Source: Leptasterias polaris
Taxonomy: Eukaryota > Echinodermata > Asteroidea > Forcipulatida > Asteriidae
Assembly: GCA_037783415.1 (NCBI GenBank)
Contig: JAZGTN010000044.1
Location: 1,240,001-1,304,000, forward strand
DNA: 64,000 nt
Reading direction: 5' to 3'
The notes beneath the pieces were generated by a model that ran no database searches, had not been told where the DNA came from, and saw only the letters and a program-made list of their open reading frames with translations. How positions within the stretch are numbered: position 1 is the first letter of the stretch; every line of letters starts with the position of its first letter. Shown here piece after piece: positions 43,201 to 57,030 of the stretch. The position numbers were made by a program, and so were the translations under genes.

Positions 43201-46200
43201 TATTGTCAAAATAAAGAAATACCCTCGATGCCCGGAGGGTAGGCTTTTCATGAATGTGCAGCAAGATGGCTCGGAAATCGAATCGACATACGAGGGATGA
43301 TAAAATGGGGTCTTCCTTTAATGCTGAATTGTCAGACTGGCTTGATTGGTCTGGCGTCAATGATTAACATAATCACTCCAGACAGTCTGTACAGGAGAGC
43401 AATTGTGAACAACCTAAATTTGATAGATGTTTAATTTGCATCGATCGGCATAAGGGATATTATTTAGTTTTTACATATATACACCGATGTGTGTAAAGGA
43501 CTGTACACTCAGTACTTTCCAGAGTCCTGCGTAAAAAAACAACACATCAGCATAAAATGATATTTACTCAGGTGGGATTCAAACCCCCCACTGCTAGAAT
43601 ACAGGATAAGCCGTTTCTAGCTACCGGGCAGTCTTGGTGGTCTAGTGGTAAAACATCTCCTCCATACACCGATGTGTGTAAAGGACTGTACACTCAGTAC
43701 TTTCCAGAGTCCTGCGTAAAAAAACAACACATCAGCATAAAATGATATTTACTCAGGTGGGATTCAAACCCCCCACTGCTAGAATACAGGATAAGCCGTT
43801 TCTAGCTACCGGGCAGTCTTGGTGGTCTAGTGGTAAAACATCTCCTCCAGGATGGCAAAGGTTGTGGGTTTGAATCCCACCTGGGAAATAGGCCAGTGTT
43901 TTTTTCTTTTCTTTACAGGACTAAAGAAAGTATTGAGTATACAGTGCTTTACACACATCGATGTATGGGTAAAAACCAAATAAGAAATCCCTAAATTTGC
44001 TCAACTTTAAATCGCTTTTGACGTTATAAAATTAAGGAAGAAATACATTCATAAATGCTAAGAAATATGCTTGTGCACAATTGGATTTAATAACATTTCA
44101 ACCACTTTTTATTACAGCAGCCTTTGCGAGGTAAAAATAATAAAGAAGTTAATATGAACCATATTTTAAAAATGGTAACAGCATCATACAGTCTTCCTTC
44201 ATACTATTTAGTATTAGAATATACACTCAAATATTATTTGAGTGTGCCATACAGTGTAATGAACTGTAAATATAAATAATTACATTCAGCCTTCGAGAAA
44301 GACTCTGCTAGGGTCCAAACGTCAGGCCACTAACTTATTTTTTGTAATTATTTTTGTAATTTATGTACATTGTAGGACTTCTGAATTTACAATAAATTGA
44401 AAAGTAAATACATGTACAAATAGATTTAAATGTATCCAAAGGACATAGCAATAATAGTGAAGTGTCTTGCTGAAGGACACAAGTGTCAAGACCAGGACTT
44501 GAACCCACACTCTGCTCTTCAAAAAGCAGCAGAGCTCGAGTCCGATGAAGAAGACTGCTGGGCCGAGACGCGCTCTTTCAAAAACAATGTGTACACAGAT
44601 TTTTGGAAAAAAACCATCTGAGATGTACATTATTTGAGTTACACAAGACTTAAAAATATGAGATACCTACCTCGTTATAAGCTAACAATGTTCCATTGTA
44701 CTTGGTAGGAATTGCAGACCTCTGTTCGCTGCAGATGTCTTTGCTGACGGAGGCATTGCAGCAGCTCCCTGGTACCCCGTCTACATGATCATTGTGCCAG
44801 TCGGTGTCTGGTTGCAACCAGTCAGTGTAATTTTGGGAGCCACAGCAAGAAAGCTGTAATTTAACAGAACAGTCGAACATGTTTAAAGATGAGGACATAC
44901 TTTGGTAATGACCTCGCCAAAAAAATTTGTGATTTTTATCCGAAAGCCAACTTATTATAAAGATGGTAGCGGGGGAAAGCATCTTGTGAAATTTTTTTGT
45001 CTGAAGTGCCCCCGTTGGTTAGAAATCAATACTACCGTAATTTCCTGCAGATAAGGCGCTCGGCGCATAAGGTGCAGTACCTCAAATTACCGAAATAAGC
45101 TTCAAGGGTTAACAGAAAAGGCGCACCGCCACATAGGGCGCAATATATCTTTCACATTAAACACGCTCGCGAAGTCTCATACTGCTTGTACATCAACACA
45201 TACAGGGGTCATTGTGATACACAACGAGCGCGTGCAGACACACGTTTTTCCAACGTTTCCCAATGAATTGGCTGCTAGTCTTCGCTATCTCGCTTTTTTG
45301 AATACTACAATACATGCAAGGACCAACAAACGCTAGAGGGCGCTTTCTTAATAATGCTTTCACATTACAAAAACGACTTGTTTAATAAAGACTAGTACCT
45401 GTCATGTGATATAGCAGTGTACTGTGTGCAGCGTTGATCGTTGCTCATTCGCGACGTTATTGTTATTATTATTGTGGGCAGCAGCATGGCCAGGTACTTC
45501 GTTCTTCGGTAAGTTTCGTCAAAAATGTGAACGGTGTACATGTAGGTTTTATTTTAAGAAAAATGTGACATGTAGAATTACCCTGGACGAAATAAAGGAA
45601 CTATTTCGCAGTATAAATGTAAGATTTCACATTGTAATCTTCACAATGAACTCAACCGAAATCAGATAAGGCGCATCGGAGGGTAAGACGCAGTGACTTT
45701 TTTTTGACCATTGAAAGTCAGATAAGACGCGTCTTATCCGCAGGAAATTACGGTAGTATGTTTGTGACATTAAGTGACATTTTGAAATTTGCTTGAAGTC
45801 TGTTTGAATGCTGCCCTAAACTCAATATGGCCAGAGATGTGGTAGGTATCCGCTAAACCATGTAAACCTGGATGGAGAATGATGTCCTTCATGAAAATAT
45901 TGAGACAGACGGTTTCTTCCTGTTTTCTCAACAAGTAATCACCTGAACCTTTCACATGTGACTGCTTTTGTATCTTTCTTGATAATTTTGCCTACGTACA
46001 AATTAATATAAAGTTGCCTTCGTTGATAAATCAAAACACTAACACCTTTATTTAACCAGTTGGTTATATTATATTTGCACAACGGCCATCGTTGAGGGCG
46101 GCGTGGGATACTACGCAGTCTCGATTATAGCAGCCAACCGACTGGAAGCTTATGTAACCGTGGTTGATGTTTTCACCCTATGATGGCCGTTAAAAAGCTA

Positions 46201-49200
46201 GCTCACACCAGGGGCCAATTTCATAGAGCTGCTTAAGCACAAAATTTGCTTAAGCACGAAAAAAGCTTGCTTATTATACTCGTGTTATTGGCCAAAACTC
46301 CATGCGATGTACATTGCTCGTGACTTGTATTTAGCTGTTGTTTAGTTAGCATAACAATCGAGTGGAGTATTGGCCGGTAATCTGGTTTTACTAAGCAAGG
46401 TTTTTTGGTGCTTAAGCAAATTTTGTGCTTAAGCAGAGCCATGAAATTGGGCCCAGGTTGAGCCGTTTAAAGGTTGGTTGAAAGTGGGTTTTTTCTCTGC
46501 GCGGGATTTTCTGTTAGGTGCAGTAAGGTAATACAGATCTTTTGAGCACATCTCGGGAACGTTTTTATCCGATGCCTGGCTGAGTTGAGACCTAGCATTT
46601 GTGCCCTATGAAGGCACATGGTTTTTTATACCATTGGATTTGCTTAAAATAGTATGCACCTATAGAGCAAGTATGTCTGTATTAAAAACTAGAGGAAAGA
46701 AATTGATGTTCTCTGTCAAAAAGCAATGATGCATTGGCACATTAAGGTGAACATACAGGACTGATAATTCAGCCCGATGAGCATGGAAGGCCATTCATTA
46801 TCAAGCTGTCAATTTCTTCTTGTTCATCCTCCATAGCCAAGCATACAATGGTCGCCCAATTTCATGGCTCTGCTTACTGTAAGCAAAGAGTCGGCGCTTA
46901 CTGAAGCAGCGAATTCTGCACTTATGTTAAGCATATTTCACAGGTTAGCAGGGAAGTTCTGATTGAGCATGTGCGTACTCCACTATACTAGGCAGTCTTT
47001 GCTTACACAACTGGCGCAGAAATTTTGCCCCGTAATCAAAAAATGGTGATCGCGAGCACAGAATTCGCCAGAGCCATAAAATTGGGCCCAGATCTAATGG
47101 TGAAAAAATAAAATGTTACAATCATACAATCATTTCAAAATAAACTGAAAAGATGCAAATCGCCAAAACACTTTAAGAAGTGCCATTTTACATGCTTGGG
47201 TACAAAATAGTGTTTTTGAGTTTTCGGATTATTATTATTGGTTTATTAAAAATGCAAACATGGCGGCCAAAAAGCCGAATTGCGGATGCATGTATTAAAA
47301 AGAATAAAAAATACTACAATTATTAACATATAAATAGACATATAAAAAAACCAGCAAATTTTAAGAAAATGGGCCAGCCAGTGAATTGTTAAGAAAACAG
47401 AACACCACAGATAAAAAACTAACATTTGTGATTAAGCAGACTTGTCAATTTGGAAATACAACTGTTGTTATATCTGCTGGTTCTACATTTAACAGCAGTA
47501 AGCTGTGCAGCATTTCTAAGGCGGTTGTTCCTATTAGGAGGAAGCCATTCCCGAAGACTACTTTTTAAAAATTTTTTATGAGATATCGCCTAACTCACAA
47601 GGCCACGGACGGCCACTCAAGGTGAGGGCTACACATAACTGATTTGGGCTATCAACCCAAATCAATTGACACCAGGGGCACGTTGCCTCCTACTCCTGGG
47701 GCTGAAACAGGGTTACCCCCTTCACAGTCCTTAAGGATGTAGGCATGGGTATCATCCACTAGGAGCCTGTCTGGTAGAGCAGAATGCACTACCTTCCCAA
47801 CTGGAATTTAAAATGGACTTTCCAAACTTTAAGAAGAGGCATTCGAGTCTCTCTGAAATTGGAGGAACATTCAGTTCATTGCAAATGTCAGAATAAGAAT
47901 GGTCTCTGCAATAAGTATGAGTCAAAATGATACGGAAAGCTTTGCGTTGCATTCTTTCGAGACACTCCAGCTGTTTTTTAGTTAACCCAGCAATCCAAAC
48001 TGGTGAGGAGTACTCAAAAGAAGGCCTAACATACTGCACATACACTAGCTTGAGATCTATAATTGGTAAATTGGACCGTTTAAGTAGGCGTAAGAAATAC
48101 AGTTTTCGCTGAAAAGATTTACACATAGCATCAACCTGAGAGTCCCATTTGAGATTATCCTGTACCTGAATACCGAGTAATTTGATGCAGTTAGATTGGG
48201 TAATGGAAGTGTCACCAATTTGAAAAGTAGGTGGAACAGGAGGAACCCGTTGGAAATTGGTGATCATGAAATGACATTTAGACGGATTAAGCCTCATGAG
48301 ATTATCATCGGACCATTGTTTAAGCCGATCATGCTCACTTTGCATTACATTAGTTTGTTCAGTATCACTATACATCTGAAATAAAGTCATATCATCAACA
48401 TACTTGTAATGGTAAACTTGCTGAGACTTAGTTGAAGCATCATTTATCAAGGCAAGGAAAGCTACAGGACCAATCTTTGTACCCTTGGGTACTCCAGCGT
48501 TAGTGGTTTCCCAATTTGAGTAGGTATTTCTAAACCTGACACACTGTGAACGATTAGTTAGAAAACTACAAATCCAAGGTACAATTGATGGTCTGACTCC
48601 CAGTTTAATAAATTTCTCAATGACTAATTGGTGACTTACTCTATCAAATGCTCTGGAAAAATCGGTAGAGACAAGAACACCAGATTGGCGAGGTTTGTCA
48701 GTTTCTCTGTAAATGTCATTAAGAATCTTAACCAAACAGTGTGTAGTAGACAAGCCCTTTAAAGACCCAAACTGGTTTGTATCTAATGAAGCTCTAATGT
48801 CCTTTGTTATCCAATCAACGACGAAATCTTCAAAGGCTTTGGCGAAGAAGCATGTCAGAGAGATGGGACGCAGTTCTTCAATTCTAGCTGGACGAGTCTT
48901 CGGAACTGGGACAACGTAAGCAGATTTCCATATGTCTGGAACAATTCCCTCACTAAGTGAGCTGTTGAAAATTTCAGACAAAGGAAAGCAGAGTTCGTAG
49001 GCAAAATCCTTGATCAAGCGCGGCAGTATATGGTCAGGGCCTCCACTCTTGTTTAATTTAAGTTTTTTTAGCCTGACATACACTTGTTCTGGAGTTACTG
49101 AGGGAGGAGGGCCATAAGCTGGTAGGTAGACAGGTAAGTTATCAAGGTTGAGATGCGGGATGTCATCAGCTACTGATGTGAAGCGTCTGTTAATGTCATT

Positions 49201-52200
49201 TGAAATCGTCCAAGGATCAGTACCTTGTAGATTGAGGTTGTGATGAGTGTTGAGGCCAGCAATTTTCTTAATTTGTTTGTGCCATTGTCTTGGATTGAAG
49301 TTCTTTAACCTGGAAACACTGAGACTGTAAAAATTGTGTTTTGCCTTTTTGATGAGTCTCGCAACTTTATTTCGGAGGAATCTCCACAGGTGAAACTTGC
49401 CACTGAGGTATGCATTTTGTCGCTTTAAGATCAGCGATTTAAGCTCCGGGGAGAACCACGGCTTGTCCTCACAATGGGAGGAAGTTGACTTGGTTGGAAA
49501 AAAGGTGTCAATGGCTGATTGTAAAGTACTATAAAACTCAGTGGTTTTGGTGTTCGTAGTAACCGCATCGTTTACTCCAGTCCAGACAAAGGTGGAGATC
49601 CACTGGCCAAAAGATCTTTTATCAGAGTCCCTTAAAGGCCCTGTACACTATTGGTAAGATCGAAAAACACAAATGTTCACAGATTCACACATAACTTACA
49701 TGATTTAAAGTAAGTAATGGTAGAAAGGGTTCCTTAAAATATTTCTGCCTAAAATGCTATCGTTTCTGAGAAATGAGTAAAACAATAGTTTTTATCGCGC
49801 GCGATAATAAACTCGATGTTTGAAAAACAGAAAACACATAAGGTCTCTTTTCACTATTTTCTCGTGACCTCGATGACCAATTGAGCTCAAATTTTCACAG
49901 GTTTGTTATTTCATGTATGTGGTTGATTACACAAAACATGAACACTGTCTGTGATTATTTTGTCAGCTCTGCCAATCCTGTATAATACCTTTAAAGGCCG
50001 AACAACTTTTTTGTGAATGGTATTTATCTTCTTTGTGTAGATAATTGGACGCCAAAGCACTGTGTTGTGATCACTTCTACAGATGGGTGAAGTTGACAGC
50101 GGTTCCTTATAGTGCTGTTGGATGTTAGTCATTATTTTATCCAAGATGGACTGGTCTCTTGTAGGGGTATTTACAACTTGCACCAAACCAGTAAGACGGC
50201 AAACCAAATCAGTGTCAAGTCTGTTAAAATCACCAAGAAGTACAAACCCAGCTCCAGGGTATTTAGCTTGAAACAAATCCAGTGATGCAGATATATGTTC
50301 GATTAGCAGTTCAGCATATGGAGAGGAAGGTGGGTAGTAAACAACACATATAATACAACACAGAAATTAAGATAAAGAACCTAAAATGCACGTTTATTGA
50401 CTCAGATTTGTGTCTAATATGAAAGGCAAATTAATAAGCCATGAAGTTTTCATTACTTTTTTTGCTTTAAGATGAAAATTCAGGGTGATAGTAGAGTTCG
50501 TAAATTGGCATTTGAACACCTGAATTGAACACAGGCACGCTGTTGTGTAAGAAAATGAGCTTCGCACTTGAGTGGTCACATAATGGGGTCACATAATGGG
50601 GTCACCAGCCATTGCTTATCCACCATGGAAGTCATTACGTAATCCCCAGGTCAGCGAACAACAACCATAGCAACTGGATCACACTGTCCAGTGCATTGAG
50701 CCATGACTGTGATCATAATGTACAGATATTGCTATCAAACCCATTGCACAATGCGCAGCGAACTTACACACACCTCTCATGTCCGCCATTTTGGAAGTCA
50801 AAATGTGCACAAAGGAAAAAAGCAGAAATGGTGTACATGCATTGTTTGGAGGTGCGTATATGCGTGTACTATTTCCGCCTTTTTGGGTGTAACTTCCTTT
50901 GAGCACATTTTGACTCCTAAAATGGCGGACAGGCTAGGCGCGTGTAAGTGCGCTGTGCAAGGGGTCTATATCACTTTCCAAAATGAAAACCATCTTTTGT
51001 AACCTGCATTTTTCTCCTTGACTATAACCGTTATTTTGGCTGGATTTGGATACTATCACTGTATCAGGGTGTTAAAAAAATGCAAGTTAGTGCTCTGTTT
51101 GAGTAAGCGATAGAATGCGTTGTTATGGAAGAGGTGTGATCCATTGTCAAGGTAGTGAGCGTGACCTTGGGAGGAAGTGACATCATACTTTGCTGGCGAA
51201 TGTCAAAACAGTTTAATCAGGAGGTTAACTATCATGTATAGAAAAACCTTGATTCATAAGCAAACACAGGTTTACCAGTCGGAATTCAAATGAGACTACA
51301 CATGACTGGTTCCACTGATTTTTGCTTTATACACTACATATGTAGCGACTAAATTTTGTGAAACAACATTTTCTGCTAGACAGTTAATGGGGAGTGGGGC
51401 CACATGGGAATTGGGGGATAATTAGATGTGGAGTAGCTGTTGGATTCATGGCTGAGTGATACTGTCTGTTGGGGAAGGAGCCCTTGTTGATACAGTGGCA
51501 GTGAAGTGGCTGGATTACCAACCAGGAGTTAAGGACGAATCTCTCATATTCACAACGCTCTCACAGCCTCGTTCTATCATGCATTAAAGAGTGGTTGTCG
51601 GGGAGGTTTGATAAACTCCTTTGGCGATTATTTCACTTAGCGATTACTCATTGGCAAGTGTGTAACCAAGGTGCCATGGTAGAGCAAAAAACAACATTGT
51701 TGTATGGTCATGAGGGAGTTTATTTTGTTAAACAATAAATAATTTTTTCTTTTTCCAGATACATGAAACACATTTGTTAAAACAACCATGTGTGTATTCT
51801 CCGAGAGCCTGTGATTATTGCGTTAATTCTCTAGATCTTGGTAAGCTCTGAAGACACATGTACATTGCTTTTCACACTTGATGCATGAATAGGCACCCCC
51901 CCCCCCCAGTTTTTCTGTCCCTACTTACTTGCATTGGTTTTTTATATATTCCATGACCGGTACCTTGCATGTGGAATGGATTTTCAGTCCCTACCTGATT
52001 GCATTGGTTTTCATATTATTACCAGACCGATCCCTTGCATGTGGATTGGGTTTTCAGTCCCTACCTGACTGCAGTGCGTTTCCTGTTTTTGGGGTTTCCC
52101 TCCCACATTTCATAAAACTGACATTTCTTCATCATCCTCTCTACACAGGTCTCTTCAGTCCAACAGGGCCCAATTTCGTGGCTCTGCTTACCGTAAGCAA

Positions 52201-55200
52201 AGAATCGGCGCTTACGGAAGCAGGGAATTCCGCGTTTACGTCCAGCGTATTTCACGGGTTAGCAGGGAATTTGTGCTTGTGCGCTTGCGTAGTCCACGTT
52301 ACTAGGCATTCTACGCTTACACAGCTAGCGCGGAAATTCGGCGCTTGCTCGGTAAGCGGAGAATGGTGATCGCAAGCGCAGAATTCGGCGGTAAGCAGAG
52401 CCATGAAATTGGGCCCAGGCCACAAGTCATGGAGGGCCCCTTGGTTATACTAACCACAAAGATACAAGAATTTACCTGAGCCATCCTTTCCATTCGGCAG
52501 TAACTTACCTTTTCTTGGAGTTTGTCTACATACGAATCCGGTACTTTGGATGTTCCCTTATAATCCTCAATGTGTTTCTCTAATCCTCTCTTGAATCCGT
52601 CTTGCAACTGAAGAAAAAGTGAGAGAGACTTGTAAAACCAATTTTCCAATCAGAGTTGTAAATGTTGTACTAAATTTATGATACACCCGGTTCAGACAGG
52701 CGCTCTAGAGTCGCGCCGAACCAAAAGTACATGAAAAGTTCGACGTCTGAAACAGTTAGGAGCGACTGGACGCGCTAGAAGTCGAAAGATCGACTGTTGC
52801 AGTCGTTCGGAACGACTCTGGAGCGCGTTGGTTTCAGACGTCGATCTTGTCATGAGCCGAACCCAATGTAAATGTTTTGTTAAGTTCGCCTGTCTGAAAC
52901 CAATTTTCCAACCAGAGTTGTAAATGTTGTACTAAATACTTGTACACACTTGATCTCAAGTCCTTTTTTTTTCAACTCACAGAAGAAATATTTATTGTAC
53001 TTGACTAGTTCTACCGACCCCCCAAAAACTTGTACTCGTACTCGGCAGAAAGTACTCAAGCTTGTACGGAAATTCTACTCAACTAAAACTGTAACTGATC
53101 TATCACAATAAAACAAAAAAATTTCCTTGGTAATAATAGACTTGTGGGTAAGTTGTTAAACTTTGTCACGATGATAGTGTTCCAACTCTCTCCGCGATTC
53201 TTGTGACACTGGCGATGTTCTCGCAAGACTGCTGCCCCCGCGAGACTACTGCTCTCGCAACAACTACAGTCTCATTTAACGGGGGCAGTCGGGTACCAGC
53301 AGCCTCGCGCGAGAGCAGTGATCTCAAGAGAGCCGTCTTCGATGGCGGAGAGCCAAGTGTATTACAATATCAATGCGACTTGACTATCACCGCGACAAAC
53401 GTTAACGACTTGTCCCCAAGTCTATGTTAATAAAGGTCTATTTGAAAAGTGCAATTTCATGGCTGACACATCCAAGATCCTTACAAAAAGTTACATACAA
53501 GCTCGTTGTCTGAATAAATTCTGAGAGTTAGTATGTTCAAATTTGCTACCAATGATAAATTTCAACAGATCACAACTTTTAAAAAAATAAATAAAAAAAA
53601 TTGCATAACACAATTTCTTTAAAATTGCATAACACAATTTCTTTAAATGTGGAAAAACAAACACATCTGTTAAACCAAATTTGTATTTTCATTTTATTTT
53701 TTATATTCTTTTTTTTTTACTGTTTTTATGTTCACAAATGCATTTTGATTTCCTTGTCAATCTAACTTTAAAATCCATACGTATTTAATTTTCTGCCTCG
53801 TAAAACAATTTTGTTTTGGTTATTTCTTTAAATTAATGTTTTGGCTATGTAGTGTTTTGAAAAATTTATGAAGTATGGAAACAAATGTGAATTTTGAATT
53901 GAAGTGAATTGAAAAAAATATCAACAGTTGGTTAATCAAGAACAAGGCACTTGAGGAATGGCTTGAAATCCACAGCCAATAATGTGCATACTTAATCAGC
54001 CACCGCCCATTAACATGTCTGGCTGAAATTCCCGATACTGTCCTTGAGTTTCCTGGGCACATAAATTATTGGACAAAGCCCTTCCTCTTTTATTATTCCT
54101 CCTCTCCCCCACCCCCCAAGTCTAAAGGTTAAGTACTCATTTTATAAGTTCATGTGTGTTTTTTTATCCTCCTGTTTCACCAGATTGAAAATATCAGATG
54201 AAGATTAAAGTGACTATGTAAGATAAAAAGAATGTACAGGTAAAACAATAAATGAATGTGCACACACTACGTATGTAGATAAGAGGAAGAAGAAATATCA
54301 AGGAGGAATAACACTGTTTTTGCTCAATGGTCTAGTGGTATGACTTATGCTCTAGAATGGCAAAGATTGAGGGTTCGATTCCCACCAGAGTCAAATGTCT
54401 TTGAATTTGTTTCCATATGACTCAGGAAGTTATGAATGCTTTTAAACACACATCAGTGTAGGGTAAAACATAAATAATATTCTTAATCACCAGAACTAAA
54501 TTTCAACATTTTGTTTGAACTTTTGTTTCAAGCTTTACAGAACAAAAGTTTTGTTTTAATGTCTTCTCTAAGAAACTGGGCTTGGTACAGAAATAGATTG
54601 ATGGAAGCTTTCTTTCCTTAACATGGCCTAAATTGAATTGATGATATTCACTTCTTTAACCCTTTGAACCCTGACCTATTATATAGGTACGGTACCTCCA
54701 CCCTGAGTTATTTGCATGAAATTTGAATGGCATTCAATAGAATGCGTAATAATTAGTATTAATTATCTCCACTCATGTCACTATCGGACTCTGAATGCAT
54801 ACATGTATGCCTACTTGCCTGCGAAGCTTCAGAATCATCGCTTTACAAGTGTGTCACTTTCATCGTCAGTTTCGTCCTCAAAATCACTATTATTTCCGTA
54901 ATCTGAAACATCCATGTCCTCCTGTGAATCTTCATCGAGTACCCTTTGCAGTGCCTCATCCGTATCCATCGTATTTCCTGCCATTTTGGCCAATTTTCAT
55001 GGAGAAATTTCACGAAAAATAACATTGAACCATTACCCGACTCGTTACAAACGCTGGCATACGTGATGTCATCGCAAAGTGGTCACATGACCGCATAAAG
55101 TCACATGATCCACTAGTCACCTGTTCCGAGGCCGGAAAACCGGCCTTTCGGGTTATTGTACTTTGTGTGTGCGGCCGGTTTTGCGGCCTTTCGGGTTCAA

Positions 55201-56981
55201 AGGGTTAAACAAGCAGAAAGTATATTTAATAGATGCTAATTTTGCACTGGAGATAAAGAATATAATTTGTTTGTTTACCCTTAAAACGATGTGTTAAGCA
55301 CTGTATACCAAGTACTTACCCGAGTTCTGTGAAAAAAGTACATTTTTAACAATATCAGAAGAAGAAAACTCCCCCCCCCCCTTCTTTTTCTAGTATCAGA
55401 TTTTTCTCTCAGTCATTAATTATCAACAATACTGTCCCAAGTGGGTCACTTCAAATGGTTCAACCATCTGGTTAACCAAATCAACTGCATTGAAATGTAT
55501 GGTTTGAAAACTCAATGACTATAGATGGTAATGCTTGACAGTAAAGTATGGTCCTCCGTCACCATCTGGAACAGTCATGACAGTGCAAAGAGGAAATAAG
55601 ATCCTGAGCATTCAAGGTTGAGCGAGCAGACTACTGAAGAACGTCACACAGAGGCAAGAGTCTTTTTAATTATTGGCAAAGAAGAAACACAACCTGAGAT
55701 GAAATGAAACATGGCTGACCAACGGAATTAAACAGAGGTAGACATATCATTTTGGAGACACAACATTCGGAAAAAATTTTAAGGTTTGGGTATCATCGAC
55801 ATATTTCCATGGAGTGTTTTTTATCAAATCTTTAACATTGAAACTTGATAAAAAGTTTCTCTCGTCAAAACAACAAATTTTGTGGGATAGTTTTGATATA
55901 GGCCAACATATATCGCTCAAAAACCTTGTTTTCTTTCAAAATGTTCATACCCAACATAACTAATATTTGACTAACATTGAAACTTGATGACATTTTTCTC
56001 TTGTCAAACAACAAGTTCTGCGTCCAATGCTTTGAGGTAATCGATGAAAAACATTGTTTTCTTTCATAATTTGTATACCCAACATAACTAATTTTTATCA
56101 AATATTTGACTAACATTGAAACTTGATGACATTTTTCTCTTGTCAAACAACAAATTCTGCTACCAAAGCTTTGAGGTAACGATCAATACCTTGTTTTCTT
56201 TCAGAATTTGTATACCCAACATAACTAATTTTTATCAAATATTTGACTAACATTGAAACTTGATGACATTTTTCTCTTGTCAAACAACAAGTTCTGCGTC
56301 CAAAGCTTTGAGGTAATCGATGAAAAACATTGTTTTCTTTCAAAATGTTCATACCCAGCATAACTGTTTTCAAAGGAAGAGCCATATTATTTGTCTACAA
56401 GTATTTGTTTGTCTGTTCATTTTTTCCGTAACGTTAATTTTAGTACAGTACATTCCTGTTGTCTATTCATGGAGGCAACAGGGCCAATTGCCTCCATGCC
56501 CCTGGTCGAAGACTTGGTGCCCTTTGAAAATATTCCAGTAGAAATGAAAACCACCTTTTTGGAGCTGCCCTTAACTAAGGCAAAAGTGCCTTGCCCTCAC
56601 AAAACAAAGTACAAGACCTGACAGAATATACTACAGATGCCATCTGTATTATATTCTGTCATCTGATGGGCCTGGAGGTCGCATGGGGCTTCATGCTCCT
56701 CTTCTGATGTCACCCGGCTGATTGTTCTGCGCTCCAAAAGGAAGGCTGGGGACAGTTCATTCTTTGTTGTTGCCCCTAAATTGTGGAACAAGCTGCCGTG
56801 TGCTATCAGGGAAGCGGCATCTACTGCGACCTTCAAGCGCCAACTCTTACCAACTCAAAACTCACCTATTTCCCAGCTTATGATTTGTTTGTTTTAATGC
56901 ATTTTCTTTATTTCTTTGTATTTAATTTTGTTGTTGATTGTGAGGCGCTGTGTTCTTTGTAGAGCGCCATATAAATGCCTT

Positions 56982-57030
<49 letters not shown>

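Larger units (their letters stand above)
47575..50360 (-). mobile_element. CR1/jockey-like LINE, 5'-truncated, split by a TTAA MITE
   Basis: On the minus strand an endonuclease end (IICVVYYPP, LLGDFN, SDHNTV; 50360-49995) leads into the RT. The RT frame is open from the MITE boundary near 49631 to a stop at 47752. It has FLRNKVARLIKKAKHNFYSL, the fingers (RPISLT), AFDRVSH, AGVPKGTKIGP, the catalytic YVDD at 48391-48402, LLGIQV and the thumb (YVRPSFEYSSPVW). The only break I found is the MITE at 49636-49990. The 3' UTR (47575-47800) is shared with the SINE at 30299-30665. YVDD replaces the commoner YADD, which is tolerated in some RTs. 5' truncation occurs near 50360. It lies in a tetraspanin intron in the gene's orientation. 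Confidence 0.9.

Noticed and set aside
45424..45669. 81-codon frame with an apparent signal peptide
   Set aside because: Inside a non-autonomous DNA element, with no downstream exon or known domain. The hydrophobic start comes from a TTATTATTATTATTG run.
50612..51002. Two overlapping ~96-99-codon frames
   Set aside because: Generated by the palindromic foldback element at 50738-50970.
54328..54395. tRNA gene with TGGTCTAGTGG and GGTTCGATTCC boxes
   Set aside because: The acceptor stem does not pair convincingly and the downstream tail matches other SINE copies.
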